DNA of 64,000 nucleotides, taken from the NCBI GenBank assembly GCA_964594775.1, contig CAZQNO010000004.1:16556-80555 (forward strand), written 5' to 3'. The notes below the pieces were generated by a model. The model was not told where the DNA came from. It ran no database searches and was given only the letters and a program-made list of their open reading frames with translations. Positions 1-8,836 of this stretch are shown in pieces (positions within the stretch are counted from its first letter, which is position 1; each line of letters begins with the position of its first letter). Made by a program: the position numbers and the translations under genes. The stretch comes from CAYFVU01 sp964594775 (GTDB lineage: Bacteria > Spirochaetota > Spirochaetia > DSM-16054 > Sediminispirochaetaceae).

Positions 1-834
1 ATGCAGAGCACTGAGGTACCATTGGAAGAGCCGCTGGGACCGCTGCTTCTGGAAGAGGGTCACCTCACCGGGAAGCTCCATCAGCATTGAACGGAAGAGC
101 TCCCGGGCTTCCCCCCGGTGGCGCTCGGAGAGGGGTACCTTCTTGCTCGTTATCATCGCCTCCAGATTGAGGTCGCGCATCACGGCTCTTCCCAGAAAGG
201 TTACGGCGATACGGAAATCGGTGATCTCCCCCTTTCTCACCTCCGTGAGGGCGCAGAAGGTCAGCGCCCGTTTCGGAGTGGTGAAGGGATCGCCGAGCTT
301 TTGAAAGAACTGCAGGTTCCAGTCGACGAAGGGGATGCGAAACCTGGTGAGGAGTTCACCCGCTTCGAAGGCCGGTGCTCCGGTCTTCGTGAAAAGCCGC
401 GTAATGGGGATCCAGCGGGAGCTGCCGGTGCTTCTCAATTCCGCCCGCGTATCGAGTAAAGCGAGAATTCCATAGGTGTTGAGCCTTCGTTGATGGTGAC
501 AGATATTCCCGCCTAAAGTTGCCACGTTGTGGATGGCGGGGTGGCCGATTTTTCGCAGTGCATGATCGAGAGCCTTGGGCAGCACGTGCTTTCCTACCTT
601 TAGAATTCTGTCGACAGCCACGCAGGCGCCTATTTCCAGGTAGCGCTCGCTGCGGCTTATCTTCTGCAGTTCCGGCACGTGCAGCAGCTGTATCACCTTG
701 GGGGGAATGGCAAATTCTCTGCCTTTCTGCTCCCTCGCCAGTGCGCTCGCGCCTGCAACGAGAAGGGCGTCGGGATAGTCCTGATACAGGCGCAGGAGAT
801 CTCCCAGGGAGAGGGGACGAAATACGTTGATCAC
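1..834 (-). CDS. FAD-binding subunit of a molybdenum-hydroxylase-like complex (3' end cut by window edge)
   Basis: The reverse strand is open without a stop from a GTG at 834 to base 1 (278 codons), so the C-terminus lies just outside the window. Homologues are about 280-300 residues, so little is missing. The product resembles CoxM/XdhB-type FAD subunits, which pass electrons from the Fe-S subunit to an acceptor. The two FAD loops are recognisable but divergent: VAGASAL at about residues 26-32 (usually GGGTDL) and ATLGGNIC at 105-112 (usually GTIGGNLC). The GTG lies 7 bp after the stop of the Fe-S gene, so the two are translationally linked. Together with the next two genes it forms a full three-subunit set. 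The physiological substrate is unknown. Confidence 0.8.
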   Translation of the reverse strand, partial: MINVFRPLSLGDLLRLYQDYPDALLVAGASALAREQKGREFAIPPKVIQLLHVPELQKISRSERYLEIGACVAVDRILKVGKHVLPKALDHALRKIGHPAIHNVATLGGNICHHQRRLNTYGILALLDTRAELRSTGSSRWIPITRLFTKTGAPAFEAGELLTRFRIPFVDWNLQFFQKLGDPFTTPKRALTFCALTEVRKGEITDFRIAVTFLGRAVMRDLNLEAMITSKKVPLSERHRGEARELFRSMLMELPGEVTLFQKQRSQRLFQWYLSALH

Positions 835-841
835 TCGCTCG

Positions 842-1321
842 TTACGCTTCTGCAAGACGGTTCCTCCGGAGCTCGGCGGCGTAGCGCACCCCCTGCACCA
901 TCCTGTTGAAGTTCGTACAGGGACAATAGGTGCCGGATAGGGCTTCGAAGATGAGTTCGGTATCGGGGTCGAGGCTGTTCTCGAGAATGGACTGGACGAT
1001 GAGGGATTTGGAAGGCAGACAAAATTCACAGGGCCGGGCGTCGGCCTCCTCCAGTCCGCGAATAATGTCTTGATACCCCGTCGACCGCCGTATCCCCTCG
1101 AAGGTGTGAATGAAGGCCCCTTCGGCGGCGAAGGCGGGAAGGAGACAGGAATACACGAGCTTTCCGTTGAAGAGAATGGCACAGTTTCCGCACTCCCCGT
1201 TGTAGCAGGTGGGGTGGAGCCCTTCGACGGAGAGTTCGTTTTTCAAAAGATCGACCAGCCGCATAGCGGGGGAACTTTCCAATGAGATGTCTTTTCCGTT
1301 GAGAGTAAAGGCTAGTATCAT
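842..1321 (-). CDS. [2Fe-2S] subunit of a molybdenum-hydroxylase-like complex
   Basis: This 159-residue protein has the two-domain layout of XdhC/CoxS electron-transfer subunits. The plant-type cluster cysteines are at residues 39, 44, 47 and 59. The second cluster cysteines are at 98, 101, 133 and 135, in CEFC and CPC contexts where xanthine dehydrogenases have CGFC and CRC. All eight ligands are kept, so both clusters should form. The ATG at 1321 overlaps the large-subunit stop by 4 bp (ATGA), which fixes the start. A longer open frame runs upstream into the neighbour, but only as an out-of-frame shadow of the large subunit. Intact electron-transfer residues contrast with the damaged large subunit next to it. 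Confidence 0.88.
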   Translation of the reverse strand: MILAFTLNGKDISLESSPAMRLVDLLKNELSVEGLHPTCYNGECGNCAILFNGKLVYSCLLPAFAAEGAFIHTFEGIRRSTGYQDIIRGLEEADARPCEFCLPSKSLIVQSILENSLDPDTELIFEALSGTYCPCTNFNRMVQGVRYAAELRRNRLAEA

Positions 1322-3387
1322 TGTTCCTCCAGGTAACTCTGGATGAGCTCGGGAGTAATGGGCAGCACGTCGAAGTAGGCGCCGGTGGCTTGGCAGAGGG
1401 CAGAGATGAATGCCGAGGGGACGAGGGCCTCTGCCAGGGGAGTAATTCCTCCGGGGGTGCCCTTTTCTTTGTCGATAAAAACGACATCCACGGGAGGCAG
1501 GCGCAGAGAGATGATCTCCTCCGCCTCTAAAGAGTATTCCTGGTAGTATCTGGGGGTGAGCTTCTGTTCTCCCATTGCCCAAGAAAGGGCTTCGTAGATA
1601 CTGTTTTCTGCAAGAGAGACGGCGTACTCATTGTTGTAGACTATACCCGCGTCGAAGACCGCCCAGATACCCCGGATGACGGGAATAAGGGTAAGGGCGT
1701 CGAGTTCGATCTCCACCACCACCGCACCCCACGAATAGTTGTGAAAGGGGTTTCCCCGAAAGTGTTTTTCGTCCCAGGAGCCTTTTCCGATTTTTGCCGT
1801 CCCTCTTTTCACCGTTATGGGCAGAGGCCGGTCAAAGCGCTGCTTTTTGATCTCCCTGCAGCATCTTTCGATCAGATTGGTGTAGACACTTATGGCGGTG
1901 GAAAGCATCAATGGACCCGAATCGGGAAGCGTGTCCGAATCTCCCTTTATCACTTCTACGTTCTCTATCGGGGTTCCGAGAATTTCCTGGGTGCGCCGCC
2001 GCCAGATTCCCTGGATGGTCTCCGGTGTCGTTATATCGCCGCAGTAGATTGTTACCTTGTCCTGCTTGTCCAAGCGCATGATCACGTTCCACGAACCCTT
2101 GTTGCGGAAATTGTGGGAGAAGCCGTTGCCGGTAAAACCGGAGGATATACCGATACCCCGCAGGTAGCGCCGGGAGGCCTTGGTGCTGCTCCTCCGTTTC
2201 TTTATCTGCTCGTAGGCCGCGTGCTTGCGATGGAAATCGGATCTCTCCATCACTTCTCCAAGAATTTTTTCCAGGGGAATGTCCTTCGGTTGGGCTCCCG
2301 TCGGCAGTTCCTTTATGTCGGCGTAGGCCCGCTTCCATTCGCCGGGATTGTGCTGTGCCAGTTCGGCGAGCCGGGAGAAGTGGGTTTCCGTTGCGAAGAG
2401 ACTCTGACTCAGTCCCAGTTCGCGATAGATATTTTTCGGCGGCGAACTGGTAATGACGGCCTTCGCCTCTATTCGTAGATTTGGGATGGGATAGTATCCG
2501 GCGGCACCGACGGCGGCGCGGGTGAGCAGTTCCCGGGTAAAGAGGGGATATGCCCCTATGTCGAAGAGTATTTCCACCTTCTCGCTGTGCACGCTGCCCG
2601 CAGGGTCGAGGGTCGAGGTGCGCTTCATTCTCATCGGCGCCTTGCTCGTGGTGTAATCGGCCGTTTCGAAGGGTGAGAGAATGATTCGGGCCGGCCGCTT
2701 TGATATACGCAGTGCGAGGGCGGCGAATACCGCCAGCTGGGATGGATAGAGAATTTTCTCTCCATATGCCGGAGAGCTTGCACACTGCAGCACCCGGATT
2801 TTCTTTCCGGATATCCCGAGGGCCGCGGCGACGGTTGCCCCTACGTGGTGGAGCCAGTGGGTCGGTGTCTGTATGACGAGGCGGTCATCGTCATGATAGG
2901 CCAGGGCCCCCAGCGGTGCCCTGGTGATGTGAGATTCCGGGATCGTGTAGTACTCCGCCTCTATGATCTGATGCGGGGAATCGGTACTTTGAAAGACATT
3001 TCCCTTCTCGAAGAGTACCGTATCGGCCACCTGTTCCTCGCTGTAGGGGTCGAAGGCGAGGATCGAGTAGTCCGTCGTGTAGGAGACCTGTATCCGCCGT
3101 CGACATTCCGAGAGGCTGTTTCGATCGGGTGCGGCGATTACGAGGAGGGGCTGCCCCTCGTAGCGAATCTCCTTTTCGCTGAGCAGGGGCATGGATTCGC
3201 CGAAGAGTTCGATTTCCCGCCGGCCCGGAATATCTTCTTCTCGTATAAGAAAGCATTCCTCGGGGAGTTTTTCTACGGTGAGCGACTCAACACTGCCCCG
3301 GGGAATCGCGGCGCGAAGGATCTCTAGGTGAAGCATGCCGCTTCTGGACATCTCGTCTATGAAGTTCAACTCAGCGGCCATAGGCAC
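1318..3387 (-). CDS. Degenerate xanthine dehydrogenase-family molybdopterin subunit
   Basis: This 689-residue protein aligns end to end with XdhA/CoxL-type large subunits, but the hallmark motifs are gone. The GGxFGGKE loop reads SSPAYGEK (about 204-211). RGFGxPQ reads RELGLSQ (about 322-328). The GQG pterin-contact loop is not recognisable. The C-terminal GAKGxGE motif with the catalytic glutamate reads GTPGGIT (about 643-649), so Thr replaces Glu. Some family segments remain, such as LPDSGP and the GAY and YRE regions. It overlaps the aminotransferase end by 17 bp and the Fe-S gene by 4 bp, inside a sugar-nucleotide operon. It may bind no molybdopterin, or use it differently. The fold is clear; the function is unknown. 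Confidence 0.85.
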   Translation of the reverse strand: MPMAAELNFIDEMSRSGMLHLEILRAAIPRGSVESLTVEKLPEECFLIREEDIPGRREIELFGESMPLLSEKEIRYEGQPLLVIAAPDRNSLSECRRRIQVSYTTDYSILAFDPYSEEQVADTVLFEKGNVFQSTDSPHQIIEAEYYTIPESHITRAPLGALAYHDDDRLVIQTPTHWLHHVGATVAAALGISGKKIRVLQCASSPAYGEKILYPSQLAVFAALALRISKRPARIILSPFETADYTTSKAPMRMKRTSTLDPAGSVHSEKVEILFDIGAYPLFTRELLTRAAVGAAGYYPIPNLRIEAKAVITSSPPKNIYRELGLSQSLFATETHFSRLAELAQHNPGEWKRAYADIKELPTGAQPKDIPLEKILGEVMERSDFHRKHAAYEQIKKRRSSTKASRRYLRGIGISSGFTGNGFSHNFRNKGSWNVIMRLDKQDKVTIYCGDITTPETIQGIWRRRTQEILGTPIENVEVIKGDSDTLPDSGPLMLSTAISVYTNLIERCCREIKKQRFDRPLPITVKRGTAKIGKGSWDEKHFRGNPFHNYSWGAVVVEIELDALTLIPVIRGIWAVFDAGIVYNNEYAVSLAENSIYEALSWAMGEQKLTPRYYQEYSLEAEEIISLRLPPVDVVFIDKEKGTPGGITPLAEALVPSAFISALCQATGAYFDVLPITPELIQSYLEEQ

Positions 3388-4567
3388 TCCCGATGCGGCG
3401 GACCGCCGAGATTATCCGTTCCAGTTCCGTCTCCCGTAACGAGGGATAGATGGGGAGACTTACGGCGCTTTGGTAGACCCGCAGCGACACCGGGAAATCT
3501 TCGGGGACGAAACCGTAGAGCCTGCGATAGTAGCTCATGAGGTGGAGGGGTATGTAGTGGACCGAAGTTCCGATTCCCTCCTCGTTGAGCAGGGAAATAA
3601 CGCGGTCCCGGCCGATGCGAAGACGCTCGGGGACAATGCGGATGATAAACAGATGCCAGGCGTGCTCCTGCGGGGCCGAGGGGAGGATGAGAAAATCGAG
3701 GTCCGCCAATTCCCGGAGATACAGCCCGGCGATTTCGCGGCGCCTCTGGAGAAAGGCACGGGCTTTTTTCAGCTGCACCCGGCCCAGCGCCGCGGCGGCA
3801 TCGGAGAGATTGTATTTGTAGCCCGCCTCCGCCACATCGTAGCGCCATGATGCCCCTCTGTCGGTATACCGGTTCCAGACTTCGCGGTCGATGCCGTGCA
3901 GACGCATCAGGCGCATTCGCTTCGCAAGCGCCTCGTCGTCGGTGACGATCATTCCCCCTTCTCCGGTGGTGATGGTCTTAGTCGCGTAGAAGGAGTACAC
4001 TCCCGTTTTCCCGAGTGTGCCGATACATTTCTCTTCGCCCCCCTCGTTTCGGTATACCACGGGAAAGGCGTGGGCGGCATCTTCCACGAGGGCTGTCCCG
4101 TAGCGGCGGGAGATGTCCAGGAGCTCGTTCATCCTGCAGGGAACGCCCCCTAAGTGAACGGGGATCACCGCGCCGGCACGTCTCCCATCGGCCGGCGTCT
4201 CTTCGAGGGCCTTCTCTACCTCCGCCGGGTCGATGGTGAGACTCTCCTCTTCGATGTCCGCGAAGCGCAGCTTCGCTCCGAGGTAGCGGACCACTTCGGC
4301 CGTGGCGGTAAAGGTGTAGGGAGTGGTGAGGACCGTGTCAAAGGGGCCTATGCCGAGGGCCTCGAGGCTGAGATGCAGGCCCGCCGTCGCCGAATTGACG
4401 GCGATTGCGTGGCTGCTTCCCGTCTCTTCGGCGAATTCCCGTTCGAAGCTCAACGCCTGTTCGGCGGTGGTGAGCCAGCCGCTTCTCAGCACCGACAGCA
4501 CCGCATCCTCCTCCTCCCTGCCGATCGAAGGCCGGGCGAAGGGGATAAACTCAGTACTCCGGCTCAT
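3371..4567 (-). CDS. DegT/DnrJ/EryC1-family sugar aminotransferase
   Basis: This 398-residue PLP enzyme is of the sugar-nucleotide aminotransferase family (PglE, PseC, ArnB type). It transfers an amino group from glutamate to a keto-sugar nucleotide. The start (IPFARPSIGREEEDAV), the PYTFTAT segment, VEDAAHAF and the Schiff-base lysine in YATKTITTGEGG are typical. It overlaps the preceding 4,6-dehydratase gene by 17 bp and would act on that enzyme's 4-keto-6-deoxy product to make a 4-amino-4,6-dideoxy sugar nucleotide. The downstream Mo-hydroxylase-like genes overlap in turn, so all are one transcription unit. From memory, T. pallidum has an spsC-annotated homologue in the same position. Confidence 0.9.
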   Translation of the reverse strand: MSRSTEFIPFARPSIGREEEDAVLSVLRSGWLTTAEQALSFEREFAEETGSSHAIAVNSATAGLHLSLEALGIGPFDTVLTTPYTFTATAEVVRYLGAKLRFADIEEESLTIDPAEVEKALEETPADGRRAGAVIPVHLGGVPCRMNELLDISRRYGTALVEDAAHAFPVVYRNEGGEEKCIGTLGKTGVYSFYATKTITTGEGGMIVTDDEALAKRMRLMRLHGIDREVWNRYTDRGASWRYDVAEAGYKYNLSDAAAALGRVQLKKARAFLQRRREIAGLYLRELADLDFLILPSAPQEHAWHLFIIRIVPERLRIGRDRVISLLNEEGIGTSVHYIPLHLMSYYRRLYGFVPEDFPVSLRVYQSAVSLPIYPSLRETELERIISAVRRIGSAYGR

Positions 4568-6029
4568 GTTTCGGGACCTCGACGGTGGGAATGTAGGAGT
4601 GCAGCACCTTTTTTAGATGAATGCGGCTGCGGTAGATTTCGGGCCGGGAGGGATCGTAGAAACAAATCGGTGTGAGCTCCTCGATCATCTTTTCTACCTG
4701 TTTTTCTCTGTCGCAGAGACGTTCGAGACGGTTGATTCCCTCATGATCGGTGGCTTCCAAGTGCTCCCCCGCTCTCCAGAGGTGTTCCTTGAGCCGTTCG
4801 CCGGGGCGGAGCCCCACGTACTTTATGGCTATCTCCTCCACGGGGGTGAAGCCGTAGAAGCGTATCATCTGTTCGGCCAGCTCCTTTATCGAAAGGGCCT
4901 CTCCCATATCGAGGATATATAACTCGCCGCCGGTTCCCACGCCGCCTGCCTTGAGCACGAGGCTCGCCGCTTCGGGGATGGTCATGAAAAAGCGCATCGC
5001 TTCGGCGTGGGTAACCGTCACGGGCCCTCCTTTGAGAATCTGCTTGGTAAAGAGCGGGACGATGCTTCCCCGGGAGCCGAGGACGTTGCCGAACCTCACG
5101 ACCATGTAGTCGCCGGCGTGACCGTTGCTGGAGAGGACGAGCTCTTCGGCAATCGTTTTACTCGCCCCGTAGACGCTCACCGGATCGACGGCCTTGTCGG
5201 TGGAGACGAGGACGAAGCGGGCGACCCCCGCCTTTCTCGCCGCACGAATGACGTTGCGGGTGCCGAAGACGTTGTTCTTCACCGCCTCTACCGGATTTTC
5301 TTCGAGCAGGGGTACATGCTTGTAGGCGGCACAGTGAAATATGGCGTCGGCTTTTAAACGGCTGAGAATGAAGTCCATGTAGGAGGCGTCCTGCATTTCA
5401 CCGAGCACCGGCACTATGGTGGCCTTTTCGCCGACGCCCTCTTCCTGGAGTATCCGCAGTTCCTTCTCTATTTCGTAGACGCTGTTTTCTCCGTGATCGA
5501 AGAGGTAGAGCCTCGCGGCCCCTCCGGAGAGCAGCTGTCTGGCCAGCTCGCTTCCGATGCTTCCGCCGGCCCCGGTGATCACTACCCGCTTGCCCCTGAG
5601 ATAGTCCAGACTCTCCCGCAGCCCGATGGCCACTTGGTCGCGGCCAAGGAGGTCTCCGGCGGTAATCTCCCGCGTTTGGATGAGGTGGGCATCTCCGTCG
5701 ATGATCTGACTGAGACGGGGAAGAATGCGGATGCGTGTTACCTCGGTTTGTTTGAGAACCGTATAGATCCGCCGCAGCTGGGAACCGGAGGCGGCGGGTA
5801 TGGCGATGAGGGCTTCGTCGGCGGGATGTGTTTTTAACAGCTGCGGGATGGCGGTGATGGGACCGAGAACGGGAGTTCCCTCGATCTCCTTCCCTATCTT
5901 CTCCGGGTTGTCGTCGACGAAGGCCGTCACATGGCCGAGTACGCCCTTAGAGCGTATTTCCGAGGCGATTTCTCTGCCGGCGAATCCCGCACCGATGATT
6001 AATATGTTGCTGCGTTTTTCCTGTATCAT
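4551..6029 (-). CDS. CapD/FlaA1-type UDP-sugar 4,6-dehydratase (soluble form)
   Basis: The 492-residue product has two Rossmann domains. The N-terminal one (IIGAGFAG, about 11-18) is the CoA-binding-like domain of WbpM/CapD/PglF proteins. The second starts with GAGGSIGSE and is the SDR dehydratase. The four transmembrane helices that usually precede the first domain are absent, so it should be cytosolic. The catalytic segment STDKAVDPVSVYGASK has Tyr, as in PseB/FlaA1, where WbpM-type enzymes have Met. It probably converts UDP-GlcNAc to a 4-keto-6-deoxy sugar for the aminotransferase that follows. It starts 10 bp after the NusG paralogue stop. Confidence 0.9.
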   Translation of the reverse strand: MIQEKRSNILIIGAGFAGREIASEIRSKGVLGHVTAFVDDNPEKIGKEIEGTPVLGPITAIPQLLKTHPADEALIAIPAASGSQLRRIYTVLKQTEVTRIRILPRLSQIIDGDAHLIQTREITAGDLLGRDQVAIGLRESLDYLRGKRVVITGAGGSIGSELARQLLSGGAARLYLFDHGENSVYEIEKELRILQEEGVGEKATIVPVLGEMQDASYMDFILSRLKADAIFHCAAYKHVPLLEENPVEAVKNNVFGTRNVIRAARKAGVARFVLVSTDKAVDPVSVYGASKTIAEELVLSSNGHAGDYMVVRFGNVLGSRGSIVPLFTKQILKGGPVTVTHAEAMRFFMTIPEAASLVLKAGGVGTGGELYILDMGEALSIKELAEQMIRFYGFTPVEEIAIKYVGLRPGERLKEHLWRAGEHLEATDHEGINRLERLCDREKQVEKMIEELTPICFYDPSRPEIYRSRIHLKKVLHSYIPTVEVPKHEPEY

Positions 6030-6039
6030 TTTCCGCCTG

Positions 6040-6585
6040 TCATGCTTCCGGCTCTTTTATCTGCTCCATGATCTCGAAACCGAAGTCGATGAGAAAGGAA
6101 TCTTCATAAAAGCTTAAGCTTACCTTTGCCCTCTTCTTGCGCTTGTCGACCTTCACGACTTGGCCTTCCATTCCCTTCATCGGACCGTCGACGACTCGTA
6201 TGCGGCTGTTTTCATCGAAGGTGACGGTGGATTTCTCCACCACCTCGCCGAATTGGAGAAAGTGTAGAAGCAGCCGTCTCTCCTTTCCCCGCAGGGGCTC
6301 GATATTCTGATTGCTTCCGAGAAAACGCACGAAACCCGAAGTGCGCTTGAGGGTCCAGTAGGTGTCGGGAGCGATGTTTTCGGCCTCGAGAAAGACGTAG
6401 CTGGGGAAGATGGGGGCCAGTTCCTCGCGGGTCTTCCCTCTGCGGCGCAGGGTAAGTCTCCGTCTCGGCCAGAGAAAGCGCATGTGTTCCCTCCATCCCG
6501 GCATGCCGATTTCGAGATAGGTTCGGGCGAGTTTGAGGTACTTTTCTTCTTCTCGTGTCCATACTTGAAGTGCAAAATATTCCAT
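6040..6585 (-). CDS. NusG paralogue (RfaH/LoaP/UpxY-type antiterminator) heading the glycan operon
   Basis: This 181-residue protein has an N-terminal NGN domain (FALQVWTREEEKYL; APIFPSYVFLEAE; SGFVRFLG) and a C-terminal KOW segment (RVVDGPMKGMEGQVVKVDK, about 130-148). Core NusG normally sits by secE and rplK. This copy heads a polysaccharide operon, which is typical of specialised paralogues that keep RNA polymerase processive over long operons. No good Shine-Dalgarno precedes the ATG at 6585. The divergent gene starts at 6724, so the 138-bp interval should hold both promoters and any recognition hairpin. Assignment to one paralogue subfamily is not possible by eye. Confidence 0.85.
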   Translation of the reverse strand: MEYFALQVWTREEEKYLKLARTYLEIGMPGWREHMRFLWPRRRLTLRRRGKTREELAPIFPSYVFLEAENIAPDTYWTLKRTSGFVRFLGSNQNIEPLRGKERRLLLHFLQFGEVVEKSTVTFDENSRIRVVDGPMKGMEGQVVKVDKRKKRAKVSLSFYEDSFLIDFGFEIMEQIKEPEA

Positions 6586-6723
6586 TCGTTAATACTCACG
6601 GCCTAGAAGTGAAAAATATCATGGAAAGTCCGAATCTGCAAGACGGGGCCGGGCATAAAACCGCGGCTGCAAAGCATCGATTATTCCCGTTTACCGGCGG
6701 CGAAAGTATTCCGATAGATAAGT

Positions 6724-7218
6724 ATGAAGAGAGTTATGCGTGTGTTCGGCCTCGTGTTCTGCTTTTTCGCCGCGGCGGGGCTTCAAGCCGCTGCCGCGAA
6801 CACCGTGATGGTGTATACCAAGACGGTAGAGGGGCAGGGTGAGATAAAGGAGACCCGGGGCACATTAGAGGACGGCATTATGGCGGTTTTTTTCGATGCG
6901 GGGCATATCGTTTTCAACGGCTTTCCCCCCGATGCGGAGGAAGACGAAGAGCCGCCCGATCTTCCCGAGGATATCTCTTTCAGAATCGCGAAAAGCGGAG
7001 GAGCCTCCCTCCTTCTGGAAGTGGATATGTGCTTCGGCGATGATGAAGAGGAGAAGCTGCTTCAATCGGTGCGATACCGGTATTTCGACCTCTTCTCGGG
7101 TGAATTGCTCGACGAGGGGTCCCTCCTCCTTAGCGACATAGATAAGCCCGAGGAACCGGACGGAAAGACGAGACTTCGTCTTCTTGGAGAGAAGTTGGCA
7201 CTGAGAGTTCTCAGATAG
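6724..7218 (+). CDS. Small exported protein of unknown function
   Basis: This 164-residue protein has a clear signal peptide: a basic start, a hydrophobic core (VFGLVFCFFAAAGLQAAA) and an Ala-rich cleavage region near residue 25. The mature part is acidic, with an EDEEPPDLPEDI stretch in the middle, and has no cysteine pattern or repeat that I recognise. It is transcribed divergently from the NusG-headed operon and lies 73 bp before the SPOR-domain gene, so those two may be cotranscribed. No strong ribosome-binding site precedes the ATG. I do not recognise a family. Confidence 0.7.
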   Translation: MKRVMRVFGLVFCFFAAAGLQAAAANTVMVYTKTVEGQGEIKETRGTLEDGIMAVFFDAGHIVFNGFPPDAEEDEEPPDLPEDISFRIAKSGGASLLLEVDMCFGDDEEEKLLQSVRYRYFDLFSGELLDEGSLLLSDIDKPEEPDGKTRLRLLGEKLALRVLR

Positions 7219-7291
7219 ATAGCGATCCGACGGGAGTAATTTCGGCTCAACTGACCCCTGCGGATGCCGAAAATAGAAGTGGGAGAGAAGT

Positions 7292-8836
7292 ATGGATAGA
7301 CAGATTATACAAAAATTCAGGGTCCTGCGGCCGATCGTGGTTCCGGCGACCCTCATCTGCGTCCTCCTGCTGGGCGCGGTACTGGGTGTTTCCGCCGAAG
7401 ACACCTATTGGGAGGGGGGGATATCGATCAGTCCCTACGGTATGCTGCCGAAAAGCGGTCGATACGCCGCGAGTAACGCCTTTGCTCAGGACACGAAAGT
7501 CAGGGTACACAACGCGGAAACGGGAAAGAGCGTCGAAGTCCGAGTGGTCGAGCGCTTGGACGATCCTCATCTGTTCATGCTTGTTTCACCCGAAGCGGGG
7601 GAGGCGCTCGGTATTCGTGAGGATGAGGTGGTCCGCGGAACGGTCACTCCCGCCCCGGAAAGAGATGACTTGATCCGGGAACGTCTCGGCGGTGAGACGG
7701 CATATTCAGCGGATCCCGACAGAAATCCCTCCGCCGAAGTAGATGAAAGCGGGGCCGTAGACGATGCTGAGGGGCTCGCCGCAGTGGAAGAATACCTGGA
7801 TGAGAAGGGCGGCGCCGAAGACAAGGTTCTTGCTCCGGAGACGGCGAAGGGCCCGAGCGAACCGGCGCCTGCATCTACGCCCGCACCTGCACCCGAAGCC
7901 GTAATTGCCCAAGAGGCGGAAGAAATCCCTCAGGCAGAAAGCATGCCGCATATGGCAGGAACCATTATAGCCGCCCCGGAAGAACTTCCTGAACCCGATG
8001 TGCAGGAGGGAGAGGAGAGAGAAGAGATAGTGATAGCGCCGAAGGAAGGGCCGATTGAGGAGCTTCCCGAAGGTCCTCTCGGTTATGAGGTGCAGGCGCT
8101 CTTCGCCCAGGAACGGGATACTACCTATACCCCCCTTCTTCCGGTACCTCCCGAAGAGGCCGCTTCGGAGAAACGGATCGGACCGAGTCCCTCCCTCGCA
8201 TATATCGACGGCTCCGGTGTCGGAAAGGGCGATTTTGCCGCCGCCGAACCCCGGCTGCCGGAGGCGGAACGGACGGTGCCGGGTCTGGCGGACACGGGAC
8301 CGGATGACCGTGAATTAGAGATAGCCGCACTCCACGAGCCGAAGCCGGTAAAAGAGGCGGAAAAGGCCGCAGAGGCGCCTCCGGCCGAGCAGCCGGTCGA
8401 AGAATCGCCGGAAGTAGCCGTCGAGGAAGAAGACACCCAGGAAGAGGCACCGATTCCTGAGGGAGCGGAAATCGTCCTGGAACCCGCCGAGGAACGACCG
8501 CCGGAAGGCGGCCCGGACAAGGAGGCTCCTCCCGTGAAGACGACGAAGCCGGTGACCTACGATGAGGCTTTGGTACAGCGGGTAAATTATACGGGAAAGC
8601 TCTCCGCCGACTCTTATTACCTGCAGCTCGCCGCCTATCAGGAGATCGAGACGGCGAAGAATCTGGCCTCCAAATTGCTGCCGAGATATCCGGTGACGAT
8701 CTATACGAAGGAGGGCGAGACCTTCCCCTTTAAGGTGATGGTCGGCCCCTTGAATGAGGATGAAAGCGGCGTGCTGCTCTATTCCTTTACCGCCGGGGGC
8801 TATCGGGACGCATTCTTGCGACGCGGAAGCAAATGA
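7292..8836 (+). CDS. Exported SPOR-domain protein with an RlpA-like N-terminal region
   Basis: The 514-residue protein has one N-terminal hydrophobic segment (about 13-35: signal peptide or anchor). A small domain follows (about 48-113: NAFAQDTKVRVHNAETGKSV and onward) that resembles the double-psi barrel of RlpA. About 300 residues of Glu/Pro/Ala-rich low-complexity linker come next. A C-terminal SPOR-like domain (about 437-514; YYLQLAAYQEIETAKNLA) ends it. SPOR domains bind glycan strands stripped of stem peptides, so a role in periplasmic cell-wall remodelling or division is likely. The stop overlaps the ligA start by 4 bp (ATGA). GGGAGAG precedes the ATG. The catalytic Asp and His of RlpA are not obvious. 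Confidence 0.75.
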   Translation: MDRQIIQKFRVLRPIVVPATLICVLLLGAVLGVSAEDTYWEGGISISPYGMLPKSGRYAASNAFAQDTKVRVHNAETGKSVEVRVVERLDDPHLFMLVSPEAGEALGIREDEVVRGTVTPAPERDDLIRERLGGETAYSADPDRNPSAEVDESGAVDDAEGLAAVEEYLDEKGGAEDKVLAPETAKGPSEPAPASTPAPAPEAVIAQEAEEIPQAESMPHMAGTIIAAPEELPEPDVQEGEEREEIVIAPKEGPIEELPEGPLGYEVQALFAQERDTTYTPLLPVPPEEAASEKRIGPSPSLAYIDGSGVGKGDFAAAEPRLPEAERTVPGLADTGPDDRELEIAALHEPKPVKEAEKAAEAPPAEQPVEESPEVAVEEEDTQEEAPIPEGAEIVLEPAEERPPEGGPDKEAPPVKTTKPVTYDEALVQRVNYTGKLSADSYYLQLAAYQEIETAKNLASKLLPRYPVTIYTKEGETFPFKVMVGPLNEDESGVLLYSFTAGGYRDAFLRRGSK

